NCBI GenBank assembly: GCA_051872775.1 | Contig: JBJEEE010000103.1 | Location: 1-22,812, forward strand | From: UMGS75 sp051872775 | Lineage (GTDB): Bacteria; Bacillota_I; Bacilli_A; ML615J-28; CAG-313 | Length of the DNA: 22,812 nucleotides | Direction: 5' to 3' | Part shown: one piece after another, positions 7,454-14,658 of the stretch | Layout: each line of letters begins with the position of its first letter | How positions within the stretch are numbered: position 1 is the first letter of the stretch | Translations under genes and position numbers: made by a program | The notes under the pieces: generated by a model | What the model was told of the DNA's origin: nothing | The model's input: the letters and a program-made list of their open reading frames with translations, nothing else | Database searches by the model: none

Positions 7454-8590
7454 TTAATCCTTTCTAATTCTATTTGTTGTTTCAGGATCAAAGAAGTGGC
7501 ATTTGTTCATATCAAAAGCAAGTTTTAACATATCACCCATATGAACATCGGCACGCGCTGGAACTTTTGCGGTTACACTTTGACCAACGCGATCAGTACC
7601 AGGAAGTTTAACAGTAATTTGTGATTCTGCACCTAGTAATTCAGAAATATCAACTTTTAATTCAACTGTCCATTGAGGTAATTGTTCAATTACAGCTGGT
7701 TTATCATAAATATCTTCAGGACGAATACCAAGAATAATTGGTTTTTCTAAATAATTTAATTCTTTTAATACTTCAAATTTTTCTTCAGGAACTTGGAAGC
7801 GAACAACACCATAACGATGGTTACCACATTCAAATACACCATCTTTACCAACTGTTCCTTCAATAAAGTTCATTGGAGGTGTACCGATGAATCCACCTAC
7901 GAACATATTTGTAGGGAAATCATATATATCTTTTGGTGCACCAATTTGTTGGATATAACCATCTTTCATAACAACAATTCTTGATGCCATTGTCATAGCT
8001 TCAATTTGGTCATGGGTAACATAAATTGTTGTTGTGCCAAGACTTTCATGTAATTTAATTAATTCAGATCTCATTTGTACACGTAGTTTAGCATCTAGGT
8101 TAGATAGAGGTTCGTCCATTAAGAATACTTTTGCATCACGAACGATAGCACGACCTAATGCAACACGTTGTTTTTGACCACCTGATAGAGCAGTAGGTTT
8201 ACGATCTAAATAAGGTTTTAAACCTAATACTTCAGCTGCATGTTGTACTCTACGATCAATTTCATCACGAGAGAATTTACGTAATTTTAGACCAAAAGCC
8301 ATATTATCATAAACTGTCATATGAGGGTATAGTGCATATGATTGGAAAACCATCGCAATATTACGATCTTTAGGCGCAACGTCATTCATTACTTCGTTGT
8401 CAATTAATAATTGACCGCTTGTGATTTCTTCAAGGCCAGCAATCATTCTTAGTGTTGTTGATTTACCACAACCAGATGGACCAACAAATACGATGAATTC
8501 TCTATCTTTGATTTTTAAATTGAAATCAAATACAGCTTGTACATTATTACTGTATATTTTGTTAATATTTTTTAATTCAACAGTTGCCAT
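7454..8590 (-). CDS. Carbohydrate ABC transporter ATP-binding protein (MsmK/MsmX/UgpC type)
   Basis: 378 residues. Powers import of sugars or glycerol phosphate by hydrolysing ATP beneath two permeases. Motifs: Walker A GPSGCGKST (37-45), Q-loop Q83, signature LSGGQ (135-139), Walker B VFLMDE (155-160), H-loop H193; the C-terminal third (about 240-378) is the OB/TOBE-type regulatory region of this subfamily, including GIRPEDIYD. No permease or binding protein is adjacent, so it is probably a shared ATPase serving several importers, as MsmX does in B. subtilis (family knowledge). AGGAGG precedes the ATG, and an extended -10 promoter lies upstream. It heads a unit running through the ComK-like gene, pgk and tpiA. 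Confidence 0.93.
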   Translation of the reverse strand: MATVELKNINKIYSNNVQAVFDFNLKIKDREFIVFVGPSGCGKSTTLRMIAGLEEITSGQLLIDNEVMNDVAPKDRNIAMVFQSYALYPHMTVYDNMAFGLKLRKFSRDEIDRRVQHAAEVLGLKPYLDRKPTALSGGQKQRVALGRAIVRDAKVFLMDEPLSNLDAKLRVQMRSELIKLHESLGTTTIYVTHDQIEAMTMASRIVVMKDGYIQQIGAPKDIYDFPTNMFVGGFIGTPPMNFIEGTVGKDGVFECGNHRYGVVRFQVPEEKFEVLKELNYLEKPIILGIRPEDIYDKPAVIEQLPQWTVELKVDISELLGAESQITVKLPGTDRVGQSVTAKVPARADVHMGDMLKLAFDMNKCHFFDPETTNRIRKD

Positions 8591-8638
8591 AATTTAATCC
8601 TCCTTATATTTAATTCTAGCAATTTGTTTTACATTAAT

Positions 8639-8647
8639 ATTATACCA
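8639..8647 (-). promoter_or_regulatory. Extended -10 promoter of the ABC ATPase operon
   Basis: TGGTATAAT (8647-8639) about 50 nt before the ATPase start. No good -35 sits at 17 nt; a TTGACT occurs 24 nt upstream of the -10, which is too far for a standard spacer. The TG dinucleotide may compensate. Confidence 0.65.
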
Positions 8648-8703
8648 TAAGTATAGTTTTTTTAAAATAGTCAATTTGTACAAAAATAATCTCAAAATAT
8701 AAA

Positions 8704-8740
8704 CAATACCACTATTATTTATTCAACAATAGTGGTATAC
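8704..8740 (-). terminator. Hairpin ending the thioredoxin transcript
   Basis: An 11-bp perfect stem (8706-8716 with 8728-8738, ATACCACTATT/AATAGTGGTAT) overlaps the thioredoxin stop codon. The following minus-strand sequence is only moderately T-rich (TGTTTATATTTT), so efficiency is uncertain. Confidence 0.65.
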
Positions 8741-9056
8741 TTGCTATTATATTTTTTAAATTTTGGACTGATCTATAACCTACTTCTTTCGCATATATAT
8801 GATTGTTATAGTAAAATACTGTTGTAGGAATACTTTCAATTTTAAATAGCGATGTAACTTGGGATTCTACTGATGTATCTACTTGATAGATTACAATATT
8901 ATCAATATTTTCTTGTTGTAACTTTTCTAAATTTGGTTTATACATTTGACATGGTCCACAATGTAGATTACCAAAATATATAATTAATATTTGATTAGAT
9001 TCTTTTAAATCAAGAAATAATTCATATGTAAGATTATAAAGCACTGTCATCACCAT
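8715..9056 (-). CDS. Thioredoxin family protein
   Basis: About 113 residues, a single-domain thioredoxin. Active site C-G-P-C at residues 33-36 after a hydrophobic strand (LIIYFGNLH), and the cis-proline S-I-P-T at about 76-78. No signal peptide or lipobox, so it acts in the cytoplasm, reducing protein disulfides. In the motif preceding CGPC the usual W is replaced by H (L-H-C-G-P-C), which may shift its redox properties. The start is uncertain: TTG 9062, ATG 9056, ATG 9050 and GTG 9044 are all in frame and all overlap the end of the PucR-type gene; GGTGAT before the GTG is the best ribosome-binding site. The overlap argues for coupled expression with the regulator. Confidence 0.88.
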   Translation of the reverse strand: MVMTVLYNLTYELFLDLKESNQILIIYFGNLHCGPCQMYKPNLEKLQQENIDNIVIYQVDTSVESQVTSLFKIESIPTTVFYYNNHIYAKEVGYRSVQNLKNIIASIPLLLNK

Positions 9057-9873
9057 AGTCAATGAGAATCTTCATTGCATATGCATCTGCAAACTTTTGA
9101 ATATCTAATGATGTTATTTTTTCAATTTGTTCTAATTTATTTATTAAACTATTACGATGCATATATAATAACTTTGATGTTAGAGATACATTTAAATTAT
9201 TATTAAAAAAAGTATTTATTAATTCTATCATTGCATGTTGTTGATAGATTTTTTGCATAACATTTGCTTTAATTATCTTTATTACTTCAGGATTGTAATT
9301 ATTCGCTTTAATAATTACATCACTAAATTTTGAATAAGTCTTTTTATTAAAATTCGTTGCAAAAAAGTTTAAATAAACTAATAAATCTTTTCCTTCTGTT
9401 TTCTTATTTATCTTGAATCCTTCGTGGACAATTATTTCATAACCAAAATCCATCGTAAATGCATGAAACATATTTATTATATTATCAAATTTTTTGCAAA
9501 ATACCAATGTATAATTTAAATATTCAATGAAGGTGCATTCACCATATATATCACTAATAACTCTACTGATAGTTTGAACATCACTATCATATGCGGAAAA
9601 AGCAATAAATGATTGTTCCTCATTAAAAGGATATTCTTTGTTTTCAAATAAGTATTCATATACCTTTTGCTCTTTTGAGTTTTGAGCGTATTGTTTTTTT
9701 TCAACAAACAACATTTTCAATAAACTATACTCAGAGGCACTTATATCATTTTTGATAGCAAATAATTTCTTACAAGTGTGATCTTGATAAAAATAATAAT
9801 AGTTTCCTTTATCTAATGTTTGGATATTATCATGTATTTTAGATTTAAATATTTTTTTGATTTGACTATACAT
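9034..9873 (-). CDS. PucR/CdaR-type transcriptional regulator with C-terminal HTH
   Basis: 279 residues. The last 65 (about 212-275) match the PucR C-terminal helix-turn-helix type: E-L-I-N-T-F-F...N-L-N-V-S-L-T-S-K-L-L-Y-M-H-R-N-S-L-I-N-K-L-E-Q-I-E-K, then L-D-I-Q-K-F-A-D-A-Y-A-M-K. The N-terminal 200 residues have no recognisable GAF, PAS or CdaR ligand domain, so the sensed signal is unknown. GGAGG lies 7 nt before the ATG and a promoter is centred near 9910. The 3' end overlaps the thioredoxin gene, and a rhodanese gene diverges from the same 144-nt spacer, so control of these thiol-chemistry genes is a reasonable but unproven guess. Confidence 0.75.
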   Translation of the reverse strand: MYSQIKKIFKSKIHDNIQTLDKGNYYYFYQDHTCKKLFAIKNDISASEYSLLKMLFVEKKQYAQNSKEQKVYEYLFENKEYPFNEEQSFIAFSAYDSDVQTISRVISDIYGECTFIEYLNYTLVFCKKFDNIINMFHAFTMDFGYEIIVHEGFKINKKTEGKDLLVYLNFFATNFNKKTYSKFSDVIIKANNYNPEVIKIIKANVMQKIYQQHAMIELINTFFNNNLNVSLTSKLLYMHRNSLINKLEQIEKITSLDIQKFADAYAMKILIDYGDDSAL

Positions 9874-9894
9874 ATATTTGCCTCCTTCATATAT

Positions 9895-9923
9895 ATTATA
9901 TCATATTTTTTTATAAAGTACAA
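9895..9923 (-). promoter_or_regulatory. Promoter of the PucR-type regulator gene
   Basis: -10 TATAAT (9900-9895) with TG one base upstream (TGATATAAT), 17-nt spacer, weak -35 TTGTAC (9923-9918). It sits about 20 nt from the ATG. Confidence 0.65.
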
Positions 9924-9951
9924 ATAATTATTTTTAATTTTCATCTTTATT

Positions 9952-9984
9952 TCGACAAATCATCTTATATCCAATATATATAAT
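9952..9984 (+). promoter_or_regulatory. Likely promoter of the rhodanese gene
   Basis: TCGACA (9952-9957, five of six to the -35 consensus) with TATATA 17 nt on (9975-9980) and an overlapping better -10, TATAAT (9979-9984), 21 nt on. AGGAGG (10008-10013) follows, before the ATG. Which -10 is used cannot be told. Confidence 0.45.
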
Positions 9985-10017
9985 GTTATACACAATCAAC
10001 ATATTTTAGGAGGCATT

Positions 10018-10332
10018 ATGAAAGAAATATCACCAATCAATTTTTTTAAACTTTATCAACAGTCATCAACGTTACGCATTATTGATGTTAGAGATGCGTA
10101 TGATTTTGAAAAATATCATTTAACTTTTTCCGCAAATATTCCGGCTAGTCTTCTTTATGAAAAACATTATTTATTTTTAAATAAAAGATATATCTATTAC
10201 TTAATATGTAAGAATGGTGAACTAAGTAAAGAAGTAGGTGAATATCTTGAAAAATATGGCTATAAAGTAGTTAATGTTATAGGAGGGCTAGATTGTTGGG
10301 TTGGATCATATCATATTACAGTAAATTTATAA
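10018..10332 (+). CDS. Single-domain rhodanese-like sulfurtransferase
   Basis: 104 residues, one rhodanese domain. I-D-V-R (21-25) and the H-I-x-x-A-x-N-I-P type segment (F-S-A-N-I-P, 37-42) are the CH2A/B signatures. The catalytic Cys is C64 in a six-residue active loop (CKNGEL) after the strand YYLI, followed by helix SKEVGEYLEKYGY and the terminal V-I-G-G-L-D-C-W. The family moves sulfane sulfur to thiol acceptors; the partner is unknown. AGGAGG precedes the ATG. No signal peptide. It is divergent from the PucR-type/thioredoxin pair and ends at a terminator shared with spoIIE. Confidence 0.9.
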   Translation: MKEISPINFFKLYQQSSTLRIIDVRDAYDFEKYHLTFSANIPASLLYEKHYLFLNKRYIYYLICKNGELSKEVGEYLEKYGYKVVNVIGGLDCWVGSYHITVNL

Positions 10333-10364
10333 AAAACTTAAAAGGAATCCCTTTTAAGTTTTTT
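10331..10364. terminator. Bidirectional terminator between rhodanese and spoIIE
   Basis: Inverted repeat AAAAAACTTAAAAGG / CCTTTTAAGTTTTTT (10331-10345, 10349-10363) with A and T runs on the outer sides, so it can terminate both converging genes. Confidence 0.85.
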
Positions 10365-12559
10365 TATGCTGCTTCTTCAATTTTCAAGGCAATTATACTC
10401 ATATCATCTTTTGTTTTGATTTTATTATTCAATGTATAGTTTAATAGTTCATAGACAATCCTTTGAGGAGGAAGATTCTTGATTGATTCAATAAATGTTT
10501 GAAGTTTTCCTTCATCAATGATATTTTCAAATATACCATCACTACTCATTAAAACTAAATCTCCACTTGACAGTTTGTATGACGTATTACTGATTTCATC
10601 TTCAATGCCAAAAGGTAGGCTTTTGTTAATTATTTTTTCAATTGTTCCATCGATTCTAAATATATATGTCGTTGATGCACCCATCTTGTAGAAATTGGCA
10701 ATTTTGGTATATCTATTTATTTCTAAGAAATCTAGGGTTGCATACTCTTCTAAATATTCTTGAATAGAGTAAAAACTATTTAATATTTCAAGTGCGGTGT
10801 TTGAACTTAGGTTTAAATTAATAATATCTTCAACTAACTTTAATGTTGTATCCGATTCATAGAAGGCACGATATCCTTTTCCCATTCCATCTGAGATTGC
10901 GGAAACAAACTTTCCATTATTGATTTCTTTTATTAGATAATTATCTCCACAAATCTCTTCTCCATCGCATGATAAAGACCCGTATCCATAAGTTATATCA
11001 ATTTGAATTTTCGGTACTATTGTTATATATACTGTGCTTCGTTCTTCATGATCAAAGATTGCCGATGTATTTTCTCCAAGCACATTTTTAGATATTATTT
11101 CTATAGTCTTTTTGATATCATCAAAATTTTTATCTTGGATTCCTAATTTTACATTAAAATCATGTTTAAACAATCTTTTTACCTCATAATAAGAAACGCG
11201 ATAACCATAATCGTTTAATTTTCTTTTTAATAATATCATCTGATAATAGCTTATCTCATCTTGTGCTGATAAATCAACGACGTATTTTTTTATTGCATTA
11301 GACACCCCATTTATTTGCGCAAGCATGATGTTATTTTGTTGGAGTTGTTCATCATTTAAAGGAGACTTTACTTTTATTTCTAACATTTTAGCTGTATTTT
11401 CTAGCAAAGATAGTTTGATACAATAATCACAAAACTCAGAATGTAATTGATTAAAATTTGGTTCTTGTAACAACATACTTTTAAATATATTATATAGTTC
11501 TATCTTGTATTTATTGAAACATTCTTTTTTCCTGTGACAATTGCAACACTGGTTTTGAACTAGTACTTTAATTCCTTCACTTATTCTTTCATTAAATTCT
11601 TTAGGGTTTTTAAAACTATTAGTAAATTTATCTAGGAATAAAGCAAAATTAAGTATTTCTGTATTAGTTCCTTTTTGGACTTGACTATATATATACGAAA
11701 AAAGATCTTCTTCTGTTTTTACTTCTTCTACTAGATGTTCCACAATTAGTTCAAAGATTATGCTTTCTACCATTATAGATATTAACATATTAGATTCATA
11801 TATGTTATTAGTAAAAAGGAATAAGCAAATAACAACATTCAACATTAAGACTAAAAAAGGATTAGAAACAATATATAGTGCACTTATAAAAGGAATAAAT
11901 AGTGCTTCTTGTATTCCATATCCTAAATACAAGAAAAACATTGTAATTATGCCATATAATAAAGAATATATGTTTTTATAACTACGTCCAAATAACATTG
12001 CAAAATAGATAGCGTAAACAAATCCTAAGTTAATACTAAAAAAATTAAAATTACTTGCGCTAAGTATAGTAATGATTGATATCATTATTTCTAGATACGA
12101 TAGTGATGATATCATATTGTTTATGCTTGATACTTTTTCAAGTATTATTCTATATAAAAAGCGCTCTAAATATAAATATAATAATGAGGTGATAAATGAA
12201 GTTATTACTAAAGCATATATATTTAACTGTTTAAGAATCAGATTGCTTACTATATTTGCTATTAACAAGAACAGCATTATAACAAAGGTTGTAATATGAG
12301 GTTTTTTGATATCTATGACAAGTGTAATCAAATAATAGAAAAGGAGCGTTATTATATATATACTTAAAGTCATAATAAAGTAAGAACGCAAAAAAATTAG
12401 TGTCGATATTAATGATGGTATATATGTATAATATACATTTTTAAAATCTTTTAATAGATAAAATAATAGAAGTGGTATTATTAAAAAATAACCCATTTTT
12501 AAATTAAGTGATAGCGGTAAAACTAAAAACACTAAAACAATATTTATTTTTTTAAACAT
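10364..12559 (-). CDS. spoIIE: Stage II sporulation protein E-like membrane phosphatase
   Basis: 731 residues from the ATG at 12559, chosen because AGGAGG lies 5 nt upstream; the frame runs 9 codons further back. Residues about 1-280 hold around ten hydrophobic helices; next comes a Cys-rich motif (C-C-N-C at 338-341, then C-F-N-K), a helical middle region and a PP2C-type Ser phosphatase domain (about 520-731) with G-D-N-Y, S-D-G-M-G-K-G (556-562), M-S-S-D-G (671-675) and K-D-D-M-S (717-721). Length and order match B. subtilis SpoIIE, which dephosphorylates SpoIIAA to release sigma-F and also interacts with FtsZ at the polar septum. The gene is monocistronic. Its presence suggests sporulation capacity or descent from a spore former; spoIIA is not in view. 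Confidence 0.92.
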   Translation of the reverse strand: MFKKINIVLVFLVLPLSLNLKMGYFLIIPLLLFYLLKDFKNVYYTYIPSLISTLIFLRSYFIMTLSIYIITLLFYYLITLVIDIKKPHITTFVIMLFLLIANIVSNLILKQLNIYALVITSFITSLLYLYLERFLYRIILEKVSSINNMISSLSYLEIMISIITILSASNFNFFSINLGFVYAIYFAMLFGRSYKNIYSLLYGIITMFFLYLGYGIQEALFIPFISALYIVSNPFLVLMLNVVICLFLFTNNIYESNMLISIMVESIIFELIVEHLVEEVKTEEDLFSYIYSQVQKGTNTEILNFALFLDKFTNSFKNPKEFNERISEGIKVLVQNQCCNCHRKKECFNKYKIELYNIFKSMLLQEPNFNQLHSEFCDYCIKLSLLENTAKMLEIKVKSPLNDEQLQQNNIMLAQINGVSNAIKKYVVDLSAQDEISYYQMILLKRKLNDYGYRVSYYEVKRLFKHDFNVKLGIQDKNFDDIKKTIEIISKNVLGENTSAIFDHEERSTVYITIVPKIQIDITYGYGSLSCDGEEICGDNYLIKEINNGKFVSAISDGMGKGYRAFYESDTTLKLVEDIINLNLSSNTALEILNSFYSIQEYLEEYATLDFLEINRYTKIANFYKMGASTTYIFRIDGTIEKIINKSLPFGIEDEISNTSYKLSSGDLVLMSSDGIFENIIDEGKLQTFIESIKNLPPQRIVYELLNYTLNNKIKTKDDMSIIALKIEEAA

Positions 12560-12585
12560 ATGATCCTCCTTGTTTGTGCGAACCA

Positions 12586-12614
12586 ATTATATACTTAATA
12601 ATGTAAAAAAAAGA
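12586..12614 (-). promoter_or_regulatory. Candidate spoIIE promoter
   Basis: -10 TATAAT (12591-12586) about 27 nt before the ATG; the position of the -35 (12614-12609, TCTTTT) is a poor match. Two T-rich direct repeats (TCATTCTT, at 12632-12625 and 12618-12611) lie over and just upstream of that -35 position. Confidence 0.4.
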
Positions 12615-12649
12615 ATGAAAAAACAAGAATGAATTATCTTTTATGTTTT

Positions 12650-12682
12650 TATAAAAAAAGATGACCATAAAAGTCATCTTTT
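12650..12682 (-). terminator. Terminator of the mnmG-to-DUF951 operon
   Basis: A 10-bp stem (12656-12665 with 12673-12682, AAAAGATGAC/GTCATCTTTT) followed on the minus strand by TTTTTTTAT. It overlaps the last bases of the DUF951 stop codon. Confidence 0.85.
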
Positions 12683-12872
12683 AATTGTTCTTAATTTCTT
12701 TAATTCGTTTTAATGCTTCAACTCTAGGAATGGTGATTACTCTATGGCATGTGTTGCATTCAAGTTTATAATCAATACCTGTTCTTAATACTTTCCACTC
12801 ATATCCACCACAGGGATGCTTCTTCTTAAAGACAAGGACTGATCCTACGATAATAGTAGTAACATCAATCAT
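12681..12872 (-). CDS. DUF951 family protein (YyzM-like)
   Basis: 63 residues, the usual DUF951 size. Conserved layout: V-F-K-K-K-H-P-C-G-G-Y-E-W-K-V-L-R-T-G-I-D (15-34), then C39-x-x-C42 and the basic V-I-T-I-P-R-V-E-A-L-K-R-I. Three Cys (21, 39, 42) with a nearby His suggest a small zinc site; RNA or DNA binding is possible, but function is unknown. The start overlaps the mscS stop (TAATG), so translation is coupled. In many Bacilli DUF951 lies between mscS and ychF near the origin; here the operon ends after it and ychF is absent. Confidence 0.88.
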   Translation of the reverse strand: MIDVTTIIVGSVLVFKKKHPCGGYEWKVLRTGIDYKLECNTCHRVITIPRVEALKRIKEIKNN

Positions 12873-13888
12873 TATTTATCACCATTATGTACCACTACTT
12901 GTGGATAAGGTATTTCAAAATTGTTTTCATCGCATATTTCTTTTACCGCTTGTAATATATCTCTAGTGATTTGATAATGATCTTCTGGTGTTGTCGTACC
13001 ATTGATTTTTATATCAACGCTACTATTGCCAAGGGTTGCTACTCCTAGCGTATGCGGAATATCGATTATATTTGGATTATTTTTAAATCTTTCTTTTAAC
13101 CCTTCATCAAGTTTTTCCATTACAAGTTTTGGATTTAAGTCATAAGATACAGAAACGTTGATGGAGAAAGTAGTATTAAATACGGAATCATTAATTATAT
13201 TTGTTAGTTCACTATTAGCAATGATTTTTACATGTCCTTCCCAGTTCTTGATTTTTGTTGTTTTTAAACCAATGTCAATAACTGTTCCTTTGAAATCACC
13301 TACTTCAATTGTATCACCTACATCAAAGTGATGTTCAAAAACAATAAAGATACCACTGACAAAGTCACCGATTAGTTTTTGTGCACCAAGGCCAACAACT
13401 AGCCCAACAATCCCAAGACCAGCAAGAGCAGGCATAACATCAACACCCCATATACCTAAAATAACGATTACACAAATTATATAGATAATATATCTACTTA
13501 AACTCATAATTACTTTAGACATAGTAGTATATCTTTTTTTAGCTTGTTCTGTATTGATACCTTCAATCCTTTTAAATTTTCGATTTCTAAATAATAAGGT
13601 TTTAATAATACCAAGAATTGTGCTACTAATAATAACAACAACTATTGAAAAGACAATATTACTTCCCTCTGCTTCAAAAAACTCGGTCATATTAATGCTT
13701 GAGAAAGTAAAGTCAAATTCCATTATTATTGCAATAATATATATAAAGCCTAAAAAGATTACTATTTCTGATATAACTCCAAGTGCTGTGATAATAGGCT
13801 TATTAAATTTAGATAATAATTTTCTTTTACCCCAGACAATTAAAAAGTAACATATAATTGTTAAAGCACATAATAGTGTTTGTTTCAT
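12872..13888 (-). CDS. Small-conductance mechanosensitive channel (MscS family)
   Basis: 338 residues. Four hydrophobic segments at about 5-20, 33-60, 78-98 and 130-150, then the pore-lining helix rich in Gly and Ala (A-L-A-G-L-G-I-V-G-L-V-V-G-L-G-A-Q, about 153-169), the beta domain (GDTIEVGDFKGTV, with N-W-E-G for the usual N in the VxIPN region) and a C-terminal alpha/beta vestibule ending F-E-I-P-Y-P-Q. Opens under membrane tension to release solutes on osmotic downshock. The start overlaps the parA stop by ATGA. In Firmicutes, mscS, DUF951 and the parAB/gid genes are commonly neighbours near the origin. Confidence 0.93.
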   Translation of the reverse strand: MKQTLLCALTIICYFLIVWGKRKLLSKFNKPIITALGVISEIVIFLGFIYIIAIIMEFDFTFSSINMTEFFEAEGSNIVFSIVVVIISSTILGIIKTLLFRNRKFKRIEGINTEQAKKRYTTMSKVIMSLSRYIIYIICVIVILGIWGVDVMPALAGLGIVGLVVGLGAQKLIGDFVSGIFIVFEHHFDVGDTIEVGDFKGTVIDIGLKTTKIKNWEGHVKIIANSELTNIINDSVFNTTFSINVSVSYDLNPKLVMEKLDEGLKERFKNNPNIIDIPHTLGVATLGNSSVDIKINGTTTPEDHYQITRDILQAVKEICDENNFEIPYPQVVVHNGDK

Positions 13889-14649
13889 TTTGTTTTATTC
13901 CTTTCTATTATTTCTTTAGCTAACTCGCGATATTCTTTTGATCCTCTTGAGTTATATGAAAATTGAATTACACTTTTACCATGAATAGGAGCTTCTTGGA
14001 TATGACTTGAATAAGTAATGACAGTATTAAAAGTATTATTAGGAAAAAGAAATTTTACTTTTTCTACAACATCATAACCCATCGTATTACGATTATCTAA
14101 CTTTGTTAATAAAATCCCTTCAATTACAATGTCTTTTGACTTTTGAATGTTTGCTATTTTTTTAGTCATTTGAGTTAATGCTTCATATGAATAAAAAGAA
14201 CACTCTACAGGAATAATTATAGAGTCGCTTGCGAAAAGAGCATTATCGACAATCACCCCTAACGATGGTGGACAATCAATTAAAATATAATCATATTCGT
14301 TTCTAATTTGTTCTAATTTTTCAGATAATAAATATTCTTTATTACTTAAGGTATATAGCGATTCTTCTACACTTGCTAACTTTATGGATGCGGGAATAAT
14401 ATCTAGATTTAAAATCGATGTATGAATGATTGCTTTACGTAAAAGAGCAATATGAGTAAAGAAATCAGCAATATCAAACAAGATTTCTTCTTTATCGATT
14501 CCAAGACCTATGGTCGCATTTGCTTGTTGATCAAAATCAACAATTAAGACTTTTTGCGATTCACTAGCTAAGGCAGCACCTAAATTGATTGTTGTTGTTG
14601 TCTTACCTACTCCACCTTTTTGATTGACAATTGATATTATTTTTCCCAT
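13885..14649 (-). CDS. parA: ParA/Soj chromosome-partition ATPase
   Basis: 254 residues. Deviant Walker A K-G-G-V-G-K-T-T (11-18), switch D-F-D-Q-Q-A-N-A-T (38-46), Walker B ILIDCPPSLG (122-131), then the family's A-L-x-x-S/A-D-S-I-I-I-P-V segment. Soj-type ParA binds DNA non-specifically as an ATP dimer and works with ParB/Spo0J at parS; in B. subtilis it also controls DnaA. GGAGG precedes the ATG; the gene is 9 nt after rsmG and overlaps mscS by 4 nt. No parB lies next to it, where soj-spo0J would be expected. The stop is TGA. Confidence 0.93.
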   Translation of the reverse strand: MGKIISIVNQKGGVGKTTTTINLGAALASESQKVLIVDFDQQANATIGLGIDKEEILFDIADFFTHIALLRKAIIHTSILNLDIIPASIKLASVEESLYTLSNKEYLLSEKLEQIRNEYDYILIDCPPSLGVIVDNALFASDSIIIPVECSFYSYEALTQMTKKIANIQKSKDIVIEGILLTKLDNRNTMGYDVVEKVKFLFPNNTFNTVITYSSHIQEAPIHGKSVIQFSYNSRGSKEYRELAKEIIERNKTK

Positions 14650-14658
14650 ATGGCCCTC

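Noticed and set aside
8700..8740. The hairpin at the thioredoxin 3' end as a transposon end or attachment site
   Set aside because: Position over the stop codon and stem-loop geometry fit a terminator; there is no flanking duplication or integrase.
4800..8810. Frequent TATATATA tracts within genes and spacers
   Set aside because: Expected in a strongly AT-rich genome; no periodic array or clustering that would suggest a repeat element.
9951..9957. TTCGACA, the exact complement of a Spo0A box (TGTCGAA), in the PucR/rhodanese spacer
   Set aside because: A 7-mer of this composition is expected about once or twice by chance in a window this size on two strands, and it overlaps a good -35 candidate. 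No second box is nearby.
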